A stretch of DNA of 64,000 bases from Lysinibacillus sp. OF-1 (lineage in GTDB: Bacteria; Bacillota; Bacilli; Bacillales_A; Planococcaceae). Below are positions 6,120 to 15,061 of the stretch, in pieces. The notes beneath the pieces were generated by a model. That model was not told the DNA's origin and made no database searches. It saw only the letters and a list, made by a program, of their open reading frames with translations. Position numbers and translations under genes: made by a program. The stretch spans positions 3,286,001 to 3,350,000 of the forward strand of contig NZ_CP102798.1 of the NCBI RefSeq assembly GCF_028356935.1, read 5' to 3'. How positions within the stretch are numbered: position 1 is the first letter of the stretch; each line of letters starts with the position of its first letter.

Positions 6120-6764
6120 TTAAAACTTCACCTGAAGACATGTATTTTTAGATTGATAATGCGCAAAAACATGCAGTCGAATAATGTTAACATCGTTGGA
6201 AATAGTAGAGGCAGCCGCTCCAATTGATTGCCAATCCTCTGGTAATGTAGAGTCCTTTCCATTTTCTTTAAAATTTAATTTTGTAGCTTTTTTGTCTGCT
6301 AAGGCTGTTGGCAGTTCTGCAAGTGTTGGTTCCTTACAGCTTGCGCCACTGACAGTAAATGCTTTTTTAAAGGTTGCGGGTTCCTGTAAAAATTCTAGCT
6401 GACTTTCTTCTGTTACCATGCTTGTCCATACATAGAATTTTCCATCAACCTGAACAATCGCACTCTCTTTTAATGCTGGGTATTCCGCAACAAAAGAACT
6501 GGCACTCTCATAATTCGAATACACACCTGCTTGACTGGCAAAAAACATAGGGGCATTAGATGTATTGGTTGTCTCACCGGCAGTTGGAATCGTCTCTGTT
6601 TTTGATTGATTATTTGCTACTTCACTACCATTTATCTTTAACGGTAACTGTGTACTGGCCTGTAACACGCCTAAAAAAATCGCCACACCTAATAAACCAA
6701 CAAATCCACCAATAATCATTGCTCGAAATATTTGTTTTTTTATCACATGACTTACAATTTTCAT
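6120..6764 (-). CDS. SpoIIB-like membrane protein with a SPOR-like region
   Basis: A 214-residue protein with a short cytoplasmic N-terminus, one membrane helix (about residues 15-35) and an extracytoplasmic part. Residues ~73-115 (FFASQAGVYSNYESASSFVA ... VDGKFYVWTSM) look like one SPOR repeat, the peptidoglycan-binding fold of SpoIIB. In B. subtilis spoIIB lies directly upstream of maf, as here; SpoIIB helps engulfment at the sporulation septum. The protein is shorter than B. subtilis SpoIIB, as I remember it, and similarity is weak, so position carries much of the call. Confidence 0.55.
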   Translation of the reverse strand: MKIVSHVIKKQIFRAMIIGGFVGLLGVAIFLGVLQASTQLPLKINGSEVANNQSKTETIPTAGETTNTSNAPMFFASQAGVYSNYESASSFVAEYPALKESAIVQVDGKFYVWTSMVTEESQLEFLQEPATFKKAFTVSGASCKEPTLAELPTALADKKATKLNFKENGKDSTLPEDWQSIGAAASTISNDVNIIRLHVFAHYQSKNTCLQVKF

Positions 6765-6924
6765 GCATCTATCACCTCACCCTTCCACCGATCTATCCAA
6801 CTAGTAGCGTTGCAAAAATTCGATGACTCAATATGATATAAGTATATGTAGATTACGAAGTGTAAATGCGAGTTAATTGTGATTTGCTACAGAACTGTTG
6901 AAAGGAAAACATGGTCTCTAGCTA

Positions 6925-6959
6925 TAAAAAAACTAGGACTCCCTCTCAAGAGTCCTAGT
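6925..6959 (-). terminator. Terminator of the folC pair
   Basis: A perfect 10-bp stem (ACTAGGACTC/GAGTCCTAGT) with an 8-nt loop, followed on the minus strand by seven T. It lies 5 bp after the second folC stop. Confidence 0.9.
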
Positions 6960-6963
6960 CGGT

Positions 6964-8214
6964 TTATTCTTTTAATCTATTACGTACCGCTGTTAGTAAA
7001 TACAATGAGCCAGATACGATTGTTCTTTGCTGACTTAGTGACTGCGCCTGTAAAAAAGGTACATAATCCACAAGGACAGCTTTGGATGCTGCATTGGAAA
7101 GGGTTAGCATTTGTTGCGCAGTCATCGCTCGCGGATTGTCAAAATCAACAAAATAAAAATTATCGCTGACCTGCTCAAAAAGGCGGAGAATCTGCTGTAC
7201 GTCTTTATTTGCTAATATACCGATAACAAATGTTATGCGCTCATTTGGAAACTCACATTGAATCGTTTCCACTAATTTTTCCGCACTTGCTGGATTATGA
7301 GCACCATCTAAAATAACACAGGGCATTATTTCTTCAAAACGTCCTAAAATAGTAGCCCTTTGCACTGCCTGACGTATAGCTACTTCACTCGTAGATACAT
7401 CTAATACAGATGCCACTTCAAAAAATGCTGTAATGGCAAGTGCCATATTATTCGCTTGATGTGTTCCCTTCATAGACCGAGTTAGTTTTGCTATTTGAAA
7501 CTGTTGCACTACATTGGTATAGCATTCTCCATCAGCTGTTGATTTGACAGTAAAATGTTGACCTAATGCTAGAACATTGGCATTTTTCCGAGCGGCTTCA
7601 TCATCAACAATACGCTTAGCTTCATCTGGTAAATCACCTATAATGACAGGGCGAGATCGTTTAATAATGCCTGCTTTGTGACGGGCAATATGGGCAAGCG
7701 TATCTCCTAAAAATTTTGTATGTTCTAACGCGATGCTTGGGATAATGGAGACAATCGGTGTTACCACATTCGTGCTATCCAGTAACCCACCCATACCTGC
7801 TTCAATAAGCGCGATATCCACGTGCTCATTCACAAAATGTAAAAATGCAGCTACAGTTAGTAATTCAAAATCCGTTAGTTTTTCACTAAGCTCTGCCTGT
7901 TGCATTTGTTGAAAAACTCGATCCATTTCAGCTTCCGTTATAGGGTGACCAGCTATTTGAATTTGATCATGGACATCCACTATACATGGAGACATAAATT
8001 TGCCTACGCGTAAGCCATGTTCTTGAGCAATTGCCTCCAGAAACGTTAACGTAGATCCTTTACCATTTGTGCCTGCTAAGTGGACAACACGCAATGTTTG
8101 CTCGGGGTTTCCTACTAAGGACAAGGCCTCTTCAATCGCCTCAAGACCAGGTTTAATCACATCATCGCTTTTGACATGCCATTTTTCTTTATAATGATCA
8201 AGTTTTGGAATCAT
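6964..8214 (-). CDS. Second FolC-family Mur ligase (divergent paralogue)
   Basis: A 416-residue Mur-ligase-fold protein with P-loop LAGTNGKGST, HKAGIIK and LDGAHNP motifs, so it belongs to the folylpolyglutamate/dihydrofolate synthase family. The ATG at 8214 overlaps the stop of the canonical folC (ATGA), with AGGAGGAAGG as ribosome site. Against the first copy, the SPHLxxxNER segment, which contacts the pterin substrate, reads SPCIVDVHDQI here. That may mean a changed substrate preference, for example a split of dihydrofolate synthase and polyglutamylation between copies. This is inference. Confidence 0.85.
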   Translation of the reverse strand: MIPKLDHYKEKWHVKSDDVIKPGLEAIEEALSLVGNPEQTLRVVHLAGTNGKGSTLTFLEAIAQEHGLRVGKFMSPCIVDVHDQIQIAGHPITEAEMDRVFQQMQQAELSEKLTDFELLTVAAFLHFVNEHVDIALIEAGMGGLLDSTNVVTPIVSIIPSIALEHTKFLGDTLAHIARHKAGIIKRSRPVIIGDLPDEAKRIVDDEAARKNANVLALGQHFTVKSTADGECYTNVVQQFQIAKLTRSMKGTHQANNMALAITAFFEVASVLDVSTSEVAIRQAVQRATILGRFEEIMPCVILDGAHNPASAEKLVETIQCEFPNERITFVIGILANKDVQQILRLFEQVSDNFYFVDFDNPRAMTAQQMLTLSNAASKAVLVDYVPFLQAQSLSQQRTIVSGSLYLLTAVRNRLKE

Positions 8215-9503
8215 TGTCCTTCCTCCTCTAGCCATTGTCGAACTTCCGCTATAAAGTATAAAGAACCTGTAATGACCACAATATCCTCTTCATGGCGTTC
8301 ATGTAGTACAGTTTGAACAATTTCTAGCCATTCTTCGTGATGTGTTTTATGTGCATGTGTCGATAACATCGCTAAGCTCTCGGCAGGCATTGCATTGGGC
8401 AGGTTTATTTGCGTAAAAGCAATTGAAATCGCCACAGCATCCATTAGCTCTATACTGTTGGCATGATCCTTATCAGCCAATGCTGCATAAATGAATCGAT
8501 ATTGGTTGTTAGGATAGACATCCTTGAGTGTTTGGATTAGGGCAGCTGTACCTTCTGAATTATGAGCGCCATCTAGCACAATATGATTCGGCCATTGCTC
8601 GAAACGGCCAGCCCACTGTGCGCGTTGTAGTCCTTGACGAATTGTATCATCAGCAAAGGAAAGGTATCCGTCTTCACGTAATAAAAGTAGAGCCGTAATA
8701 GCAAGACTTGCATTATTAATTTGATGGGGACCAGCCATTTTTAAAGGTACATCCATCATCACGACCTGTTCTTTTTTATATGTAAATTGCTGATAATCTG
8801 TGCCTTGCTCACTATTTGTCACCGTAAAATCTTGTCCTAAAACGAAGCATGGTGCGTGTCGTTCCTCTGCCGTGGCTTTAATAACAGCTAATGCCTCCTC
8901 ATTCCTAACTCCTACTACAACTGGTACGCCTCTTTTGATGATGCCTGCTTTTTCACTGGCAACCTTTGCGAATGTATCACCTAAAAATGCAGTATGCTCT
9001 AGCGAAATCGTTGTAATAATCGCTAAAAGCGGCGTGACGACATTGGTCGCATCTAAACGTCCTCCAAGCCCTGTTTCAATAATCGCTATATCTACTCCTT
9101 GATGGGCAAAATATTGAAACATAATCAGTGTGACTACCTCAAAAAAGCTGGGAAAATCGCCATTGTATTGTTCTTCTATAATTTTGGCTAGTTGATTGAA
9201 ATAGGCTAAAAATTGCTCATCCGAGATTTGCTTGCCGTTAATAGTCATCCGTTCATTGACTCTCTCCAAATGCGGGGACGTAAATGCTCCTACTTTGTAA
9301 CCCGCATGTTGTAGCATTTCTCTTAAGGCATTCACCGTAGAGCCTTTGCCATTTGAACCTGCCACATGAATTACACGTAGTTGATTGTGCGGATGACCTA
9401 AATGGGCAAGTACTTCTCGCATGAGGACAAGTGGTGCACGTTTATGATCAACTGCTTTTAATGTAAAGATAAATTTTGTACATTCGTTCATTGTGTTAAA
9501 CAA
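8211..9503 (-). CDS. folC: Folylpolyglutamate synthase / dihydrofolate synthase
   Basis: A ~430-residue bifunctional enzyme that adds glutamate to dihydropteroate and to folates. The P-loop VAGSNGKGST, the signature TSPHLERVNERM, SEKAGIIKRG and LDGAHNSEG are all present. The start is uncertain: a TTG at 9503, with GGGAG 8 nt upstream, is best placed. An ATG four codons later has no good site. The position near valS and maf is as in other Bacillales, but comC, which follows folC in B. subtilis, is missing and a second folC takes its place. Confidence 0.92.
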   Translation of the reverse strand: MFNTMNECTKFIFTLKAVDHKRAPLVLMREVLAHLGHPHNQLRVIHVAGSNGKGSTVNALREMLQHAGYKVGAFTSPHLERVNERMTINGKQISDEQFLAYFNQLAKIIEEQYNGDFPSFFEVVTLIMFQYFAHQGVDIAIIETGLGGRLDATNVVTPLLAIITTISLEHTAFLGDTFAKVASEKAGIIKRGVPVVVGVRNEEALAVIKATAEERHAPCFVLGQDFTVTNSEQGTDYQQFTYKKEQVVMMDVPLKMAGPHQINNASLAITALLLLREDGYLSFADDTIRQGLQRAQWAGRFEQWPNHIVLDGAHNSEGTAALIQTLKDVYPNNQYRFIYAALADKDHANSIELMDAVAISIAFTQINLPNAMPAESLAMLSTHAHKTHHEEWLEIVQTVLHERHEEDIVVITGSLYFIAEVRQWLEEEGQ

Positions 9504-9588
9504 AAGAAACACTCCCTCTTACTGCAATACCTTTATTTTAGTACAAGTAATGTTTAATAACATCGTTAAATAGCAAAACACTCGAAAA

Positions 9589-9613
9589 AACACGCTGCTA
9601 GCGACTGCGTGTT
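9589..9613 (-). terminator. Hairpin in the folC-valS gap
   Basis: AACACGC pairs with GCGTGTT around an 11-nt loop; on the minus strand it is followed by six T. It could end a transcript of the small gene at 9819-9977. The rest of 9504-10156 holds that small ORF and otherwise nothing I can name. Confidence 0.5.
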
Positions 9614-9818
9614 AGTTTTATTTTTTCAATTAATGTACTTGGTGAGCATCTAATAGAACCCCCATATTGTCAATAGCGGGAGAATATTTGGACGTTGTAC
9701 TCATTCAAAGGGGTTTTTAACATTTAAATATCGAAATTCGAGCAATACTCATTTATTTTTTGAATCGTTAATAAATCTGTACGTGATAACTGGATACAAT
9801 TCTGTTGAGGTTTATTTG

Positions 9819-9977
9819 CTAATAGAGCACACGTCCACTGGCATTAAATAAACGATAATACTTTGCTTCTAATAATTTCAAAAGATTCGTTTCTATCAGT
9901 ACCCTTGCACTTACAAAATCTAATTCATCACATGCTTTATTGACTTTCGTAATAATTGTGGCAATGTGTCCTGTCAA
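9819..9977 (-). CDS. Possible 52-residue protein, TTG start
   Basis: An ORF of 52 codons in a 690-bp intergenic region: MTGHIATIITKVNKACDELD, then FVSARVLIETNLLKLLEAKY. It has a strong ribosome site (GGAGGTG, 6 nt before TTG), and a terminator-like hairpin lies ~200 bp downstream. The product is predicted as two amphipathic helices. No family is recognised. The ribosome site is the main support. Confidence 0.4.
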   Translation of the reverse strand: MTGHIATIITKVNKACDELDFVSARVLIETNLLKLLEAKYYRLFNASGRVLY

Positions 9978-10156
9978 CCTCAACACCTCCACTTTTCATA
10001 CAATAGGCTCTACAAAAAGGGGGCTAGCCATCCCAATTCACCAAAACATTCAGGTTTTTTATCCTACTGAACGAATGATAACACTAATCTATTAGACTTA
10101 TTATTTCGAATAACACTATATTTTAACCTAATTACACACATACCTTTTGCTCCATA

Positions 10157-10199
10157 TAAAAAAGAAGCAATGGATGACTTTACAGCCATCCATTGCTTC
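10157..10199 (-). terminator. valS terminator
   Basis: A 13-bp stem (GAAGCAATGGATG/CATCCATTGCTTC) followed on the minus strand by six T, 5 bp after the valS stop. Confidence 0.93.
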
Positions 10200-10203
10200 C
10201 TCA

Positions 10204-12849
10204 TTACATATTTTTTAATTCTTCTAAACGTTTTAACACAACAGCATGCTTGCTTTCATAATCTGCTAATTTTTCACGCTCTGCATTGACTAACGCTTCA
10301 GGTGCTTTCGATACGAACTTCTCATTTGATAACTTACCAGTAACAAGCTTTACTTCTTTTGCCCATTTCTCTAACTCTTTTTCAAGGCGAGCAATTTCTT
10401 CCTCTAAGTTAATAAGACCAACAAGTGGTAGGAACACTTGCGCTCCTGTGACAACAGCCGTCATTGATTGACCTGGTGCCTCTAAACCTTCACCAATTGT
10501 GAGGGTATCAGGATTACAGAATTTTTCTAAATAGCCTTGATTCGCTTCAAGAACAGCTACTGTTGCTGCATCTTTCGCTGAAATAAATAGCGGTACTTTT
10601 TTGCTCATCGGTGTATTCACTTCCGCACGAATATTACGTACTGAACGTATAATATCCATTAGGAGCTTCATATTATCTGCTTCATCAGCAAAATGAAGAT
10701 CCGCACGTACTGTTGGCCATGCAGCCACTGTAATCGATTCACCTTCATGTGGTAAGTGCTGCCAAATTTCTTCTGTAATGAATGGCATAAATGGATGTAA
10801 TAAACGCATTGTTTGATCCAGTACGTAAGCTAAAATAGAACGAGTAGTCTTTTTAGCTACTTCATCCTCACCATAAAGTGGTAATTTCGCCATTTCAATA
10901 TACCAAGAACAGAAATCATCCCAAATGAAATTGTATAATTCACGACCAACTTCTCCAAATTCATAACGTTCTGCAAGAGAAGTTACACGTTCAATCGTTT
11001 CATTTAAGCGTGTTAAGATCCATTTGTCAGCAACGGATTTTTCACCTGTTAAGTCGATTTCATCATAGGTCATACCGTCCATATTCATAAGTGCGAAACG
11101 TGATGCATTCCAAATCTTATTGGCAAAATTCCATACTGCCTCTACTTTTTCAGTTGTATAGCGTAAATCTTGACCAGGTGATGAACCAGTCGCTAGGAAA
11201 TAGCGTAAAGAGTCTGCACCGTATTGCTCAATAACATCCATTGGATCTACACCATTACCAAGTGACTTACTCATTTTACGACCTTCGCCATCACGTACTA
11301 AACCGTGAATTAACACATCTTTGAATGGGCGTTGACCTGTAAATTCAAGGCCTTGGAAAATCATGCGAGATACCCAGAAGAAAATAATATCATATCCCGT
11401 TACTAATGTGCTGGTTGGGTAATAACGTTTATATTCTTCATTTGCCTCATCTGGCCAGCCCATTGTAGAAAACGGCCAGAGCGCAGAAGAGAACCAAGTA
11501 TCGAGTACATCTTCATCTTGCGTCCAATTTTCGGAATCAGTTGGGGCTTCTTTTCCTACGTAAACTTCGCCTGTTTCATTATGATACCAAGCTGGGATTT
11601 GATGGCCCCACCATAATTGACGAGAAATACACCAATCACGGATATTCTCCATCCAACGAGAATATGTGTTTTCAAAACGAGCTGGGACAAAGTTTACTTT
11701 CCCTTCTTCATCTTTTTGAAGCTCGAGGGAAGTGTCAGCAAGTGGTTGCATTTTAACGAACCATTGTGCTGAAAGGTATGGCTCAACAACAGCACCAGAA
11801 CGTTCAGAGTGACCTACTGAATGCATATGCTCTTCAATACGAATCAGCACGCCTGCTTCTTGTAAATCAGCAACAATTTGCTTACGGCATTCAAAACGAT
11901 CCATCCCTTTATATTTGCCAGCAAGATCATTCATTGTACCGTCTTCATTCATCACAAGAATGCGCTCTAGGTTGTGACGATTTCCAACTTCAAAGTCGTT
12001 CGGATCATGGGCTGGTGTCATTTTTACAACTCCAGTACCAAATTCCTTATCAACATAGTCATCAGCTACAATCGGAATTTCACGACCTACAATCGGTAAA
12101 ATAACTGTTTTACCAATTAAATGCTGATAGCGCTCATCGTTCGGGTGAACAGCTACCCCAGAGTCACCGAGCATTGTTTCAGGACGTGTTGTAGCAACTT
12201 CTACATATCCTGAGCCATCCGCTAAAGGATATTTCATATGATAGAATGCACCTTGCACATCCTGATAAATTACCTCAATATCAGATAATGCTGTTTTCGC
12301 TGCTGGATCCCAGTTGATAATACGTTCGCCACGGTAAATTAAACCTTTTTCATATAACTCAACAAAAACTGTTTTAACTGCATCTGAAAGACCTTTATCT
12401 AGTGTGAAACGTTCACGTGTGTAGTCTAAACCAAGGCCAAGCTTTGCCCATTGATCACGAATATGTCCAGCATATTCTTCTTTCCATTCCCATGTTTTTT
12501 CAAGGAATTTTTCACGGCCTAAATCATAACGTGTAATATTATCCTCACGCAGTTTTGCTTCTACTTTTGCTTGTGTTGCGATCCCTGCATGGTCCATACC
12601 TGGTAACCAAAGGGCATCATAGCCTTGCATGCGTTTCATACGAGTAAGGATATCTTGTAATGTTGTATCCCAAGCATGCCCAAGATGTAATTTACCTGTT
12701 ACGTTCGGTGGTGGAATAACGATGGAATAAGGCTTTTTCCCACTTTCAGGCTGTGCCTCGAAAAATTTCCCTTGTAACCACCATTCATAGCGACCGGCTT
12801 CAATGGACTGTGGGTCATATTTAGTTGGCATTGAAATGTTTTCTGTCAT
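10204..12849 (-). CDS. valS: Valyl-tRNA synthetase
   Basis: An 881-residue class I aminoacyl-tRNA synthetase that charges tRNA-Val. It shows [15 protein letters not shown] (HIGH), the editing-domain segment [12 protein letters not shown], the KMSKS loop ([10 protein letters not shown]) and a C-terminal coiled coil ([20 protein letters not shown]). This is the usual length for Bacillus. The gene is preceded by a T-box leader with its own promoter and followed by a strong terminator, so it is a single-gene unit regulated by uncharged tRNA-Val. Confidence 0.98.
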   Translation of the reverse strand: MTENISMPTKYDPQSIEAGRYEWWLQGKFFEAQPESGKKPYSIVIPPPNVTGKLHLGHAWDTTLQDILTRMKRMQGYDALWLPGMDHAGIATQAKVEAKLREDNITRYDLGREKFLEKTWEWKEEYAGHIRDQWAKLGLGLDYTRERFTLDKGLSDAVKTVFVELYEKGLIYRGERIINWDPAAKTALSDIEVIYQDVQGAFYHMKYPLADGSGYVEVATTRPETMLGDSGVAVHPNDERYQHLIGKTVILPIVGREIPIVADDYVDKEFGTGVVKMTPAHDPNDFEVGNRHNLERILVMNEDGTMNDLAGKYKGMDRFECRKQIVADLQEAGVLIRIEEHMHSVGHSERSGAVVEPYLSAQWFVKMQPLADTSLELQKDEEGKVNFVPARFENTYSRWMENIRDWCISRQLWWGHQIPAWYHNETGEVYVGKEAPTDSENWTQDEDVLDTWFSSALWPFSTMGWPDEANEEYKRYYPTSTLVTGYDIIFFWVSRMIFQGLEFTGQRPFKDVLIHGLVRDGEGRKMSKSLGNGVDPMDVIEQYGADSLRYFLATGSSPGQDLRYTTEKVEAVWNFANKIWNASRFALMNMDGMTYDEIDLTGEKSVADKWILTRLNETIERVTSLAERYEFGEVGRELYNFIWDDFCSWYIEMAKLPLYGEDEVAKKTTRSILAYVLDQTMRLLHPFMPFITEEIWQHLPHEGESITVAAWPTVRADLHFADEADNMKLLMDIIRSVRNIRAEVNTPMSKKVPLFISAKDAATVAVLEANQGYLEKFCNPDTLTIGEGLEAPGQSMTAVVTGAQVFLPLVGLINLEEEIARLEKELEKWAKEVKLVTGKLSNEKFVSKAPEALVNAEREKLADYESKHAVVLKRLEELKNM

Positions 12850-12909
12850 CTTGACTCCTCCTATTGTTTGAAGACTATTGGTAAAGAAATGCTGTTCATT
12901 TTTTTACCC

Positions 12910-13190
12910 AATAAAAAAACTCCTCTCGTCTAAAAGGACGAAGGAGTTTTAATTCGCGGTACCACCTTTAATTCCAGCAGCGGTTAAGATCAATGCTAAA
13001 TGACACATTTTCTCAGCCTTCCCTACTGGCTCTTAATTCGGTAACGGTGTTTAACCGGCTTTAACTACTGTTAGTTCACTAAAGCTGCTCAAGGGCTACC
13101 TTCAATTAAGTACAAATAGAAACTTCTCAGCTACCGTTTCCTCTCTGAAAATGTAGACATAATTTACTCTTCCCTATCATAGCATCTGTA
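12910..13190 (-). ncRNA. T-box leader of valS
   Basis: The conserved T-box sequence AGGTGGTACCGCG lies at 12955-12967 (minus strand) and is followed by a terminator: AAAACTCCTTCGTC pairing with GACGAGAGGAGTTTT plus a T-run, 12913-12953. The T-box sequence and the 5' half of that stem form the alternative antiterminator that binds the CCA end of uncharged tRNA. The Stem I region includes GATAGGGAAGAGTAAA and AGCTGAGAAG-like elements. A GUA (Val) triplet at 13097-13099 lies where the specifier is expected, but I did not fold the RNA. Confidence 0.92.
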
Positions 13191-13203
13191 TTTGATTTTC
13201 CTT

Positions 13204-13233
13204 ATTGTACCGCAGAATCGTGTCATTTTTCAA
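13204..13233 (-). promoter_or_regulatory. Promoter of the valS T-box transcript
   Basis: On the minus strand TTGAAA (13228-13233) and TACAAT (13204-13209) are separated by 18 bp, just upstream of the T-box leader. Confidence 0.65.
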
Positions 13234-13290
13234 GTGATTTAGTCATCTTTTAGTAAGAGTAAAGTAAATAGAAAAGGAAGTGACAATTCA

Positions 13291-13485
13291 ATGCGTCGAC
13301 GCAAGTATAACCCTTGGCTTTTACCTCCTTGGCTACGACAAGTTCGTTTTTATTGTAGAACCATTATTGTGCCAATTTGTGCTTTTCAGTTTATCCGTGT
13401 CATTATTGTGCCAACATCAGGCGATTTAGTCTTCTTATTGCTCCTACTACTTCTCTGCTATTTACTTTTGAAAGACATCATTTGA
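13291..13485 (+). CDS. Small membrane protein, function unknown
   Basis: A 64-residue protein with a basic tryptophan-rich start (MRRRKYNPWLLPPWLRQVRF) and two hydrophobic stretches, the last nearly all leucine (DLVFLLLLLLLCYLLL). AAGGAAGTGA lies 8 nt upstream of the ATG. Short proteins of this make-up are common in Bacillaceae, but I know no function. It is the only plus-strand gene in this stretch, and its 3' end overlaps the convergent gene by 24 bp. Confidence 0.6.
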   Translation: MRRRKYNPWLLPPWLRQVRFYCRTIIVPICAFQFIRVIIVPTSGDLVFLLLLLLLCYLLLKDII

Positions 13486-14136
13486 AACACGGACTTTAAG
13501 CGGTGTATACTCTTCTGTTAGGTCCCAAATCATGGAAGGCACTTCATGCCAAGTGCTGGATTCACGTACAACAATATGGCTTGAGGATTCTCTCATTACT
13601 ATCTTTTGGTCAACTGTTGTAGAGGTCTCTTGGCGTGAAGCTGCTGCTACTGCGGTAGGTTGTTTCACTTGAACACTTTCCTCGATCACAGCCATTTTTT
13701 CTTCTTGATCGAAAGCATGAGCCATTAGGTGTGGATTGTCTAAAGTATCATTTTCAACAACGGGTTCATATTCGTTAAAAATACTTGTAACTGTCCACTC
13801 AAGCTGACACATCTGATTCGACAGACTAGGGCGAATATCTTTGACCATTAAATCTTTGACATCCGATTCTTTTGGTAAATCCACATGTAAAGGGACAGCA
13901 TACTCAAAATAACCAGTATCTCCTTGGACATCAAGGGCATCAATTGTAATTAAATTATCATCACCTGTAAATGCTTGCATATCTTGAAAATCAAAACGAA
14001 CATGTGCCGTAATATGGTAGATGCCCATTAATCGAAGTGAATTCTCTAACTGCATGGCTTGCCACTGTGGTTTAATTTGTACAGCAGCTAATTCTGTTGG
14101 GCAACCATATCCAGGAAAACAAAATGTTTCTCGCAT
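13462..14136 (-). CDS. SpoVID-like spore coat assembly protein (tentative)
   Basis: A protein of ~224-234 residues. The N-terminal half is beta-rich (RETFCFPGYG, then LRLMGIYHITAHVRF and a FPKESDV-like turn), like the N-terminal domain of SpoVID, which encircles the forespore with coat protein. The C-terminal half is acidic and low complexity. In B. subtilis spoVID lies between hemL and valS, as here; no LysM domain is visible and ysxE is missing. The start is uncertain: the annotated ATG at 14136 has no ribosome site, while a strong GGGAGGG at 14164-14170 is followed in frame by ATT ATT ATC. Confidence 0.5.
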   Translation of the reverse strand: MRETFCFPGYGCPTELAAVQIKPQWQAMQLENSLRLMGIYHITAHVRFDFQDMQAFTGDDNLITIDALDVQGDTGYFEYAVPLHVDLPKESDVKDLMVKDIRPSLSNQMCQLEWTVTSIFNEYEPVVENDTLDNPHLMAHAFDQEEKMAVIEESVQVKQPTAVAAASRQETSTTVDQKIVMRESSSHIVVRESSTWHEVPSMIWDLTEEYTPLKVRVSNDVFQK

Positions 14137-14248
14137 ATTCCAAGTTTTTTGTTCGATAATAATCCCTCCCTTTGCATCATATGACGATTTAAAGGATAGT
14201 ATGCTAGTGTGTTTCAAGTTGAACATAATTATAAATAGATACTACTAG

Positions 14249-14289
14249 AAAAATGGCATGCTAGAATATTACTTCTAGCATGCCATTTT
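14249..14289 (-). terminator. Terminator after the SRPBCC gene
   Basis: AAAATGGCATGCTAGAA pairs with TTCTAGCATGCCATTTT around a short loop; it can act in both directions. It shares the core GGCATGCTAGA with the hemL terminator at 15018-15053. Confidence 0.85.
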
Positions 14290-14307
14290 CATGGATGTTC
14301 TTATCAT

Positions 14308-14754
14308 TTAAACATTGACTAATTTAATTTTATTAGCTACACGATCTGTTAGCATTTGTGTTGCCTTTGGTACAATCGGTTTAAAAATCGGATTTAACAC
14401 AGGGCCAGCTAAGCCGCCAGCAACGACTTCTAAAAAACCTGTCATTTTTGTGTTTTCAGCATCAATGCTTTCTGCAAGGAAATAGCCATTTCCAGTGAAA
14501 TTATCAGAAAGACCCTTTAATTCGAATGTAACTTTTGATGGTGCTACCCATTCTAAAATTGTAATTTCTACTTGTACCGTTTTTTTCAAAACGCCAACAT
14601 TGCCTTTAAAAGTCCATGTTGAATGTTTGTCATCAATCATTTCGTGTGTATTATAACCTGGGACAAGCTTTGCCCATTTTTCCATATCACTGACGAATTC
14701 CCATACATTATCAATTCCTACGGGTACTTCGACCATGTGTGTGCCAGTTGCCAT
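14308..14754 (-). CDS. CoxG-type SRPBCC family protein
   Basis: A 148-residue single-domain protein with the START/SRPBCC helix-grip layout: N-terminal strand (THMVEVPVGIDNVWEFVSDM), the WAKLVPGY helix, a central beta sheet, and a final long helix (ATQMLTDRVANKIKL). The PGY segment and the GFLEVVAGGLAGPVLNPIF end recall CoxG (carbon monoxide dehydrogenase subunit G family). These proteins bind hydrophobic ligands. It is a lone gene between hemL and the SpoVID-like gene with its own terminator. No CO dehydrogenase genes are near, so the CoxG name is a family label only. Confidence 0.75.
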   Translation of the reverse strand: MATGTHMVEVPVGIDNVWEFVSDMEKWAKLVPGYNTHEMIDDKHSTWTFKGNVGVLKKTVQVEITILEWVAPSKVTFELKGLSDNFTGNGYFLAESIDAENTKMTGFLEVVAGGLAGPVLNPIFKPIVPKATQMLTDRVANKIKLVNV

Positions 14755-15017
14755 ATTAATTCACTACTTTCTATTATGAATAGCTATATTATAAACGATA
14801 TCGCCCACAATTTGGCCATGCTGAAAGATATAATTTTAACAAAAACAGGTCCTTCATCCAGTATAGAAGTTCTTATTTGCTAGTTAATATATGCTATACT
14901 TTCTCTTTTGCTCATTCATTGCTCAAGTACTAGAATGACTTCCATCATAGAAAACCATTAATCGTAAGCGCTTGCGGTTTTCTGCCTCTGTCGCTTCACT
15001 TTAAGCTGAATTAAGCT

Positions 15018-15053
15018 AAAAAAGGCACGCTAGATTTGTTTCTAGCATGCCCT
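15018..15053 (-). terminator. Terminator of the hem operon
   Basis: GGGCATGCTAGA pairs with TCTAGCGTGCC around a 6-nt loop, followed on the minus strand by six T, 9 bp after hemL. The gap 14755-15017 upstream of the SRPBCC gene otherwise shows only a short palindrome (AAGCGCTT at ~14966). Confidence 0.9.
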
Positions 15054-15061
15054 AAACTTTG

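Noticed and set aside
14962-14976. cre-like palindrome near hemL
   Set aside because: CGTAAGCGCTTGCG has the AAGCGCTT centre of CcpA sites but mismatches at the outer positions, and it lies after the SRPBCC start region with no clear target promoter.
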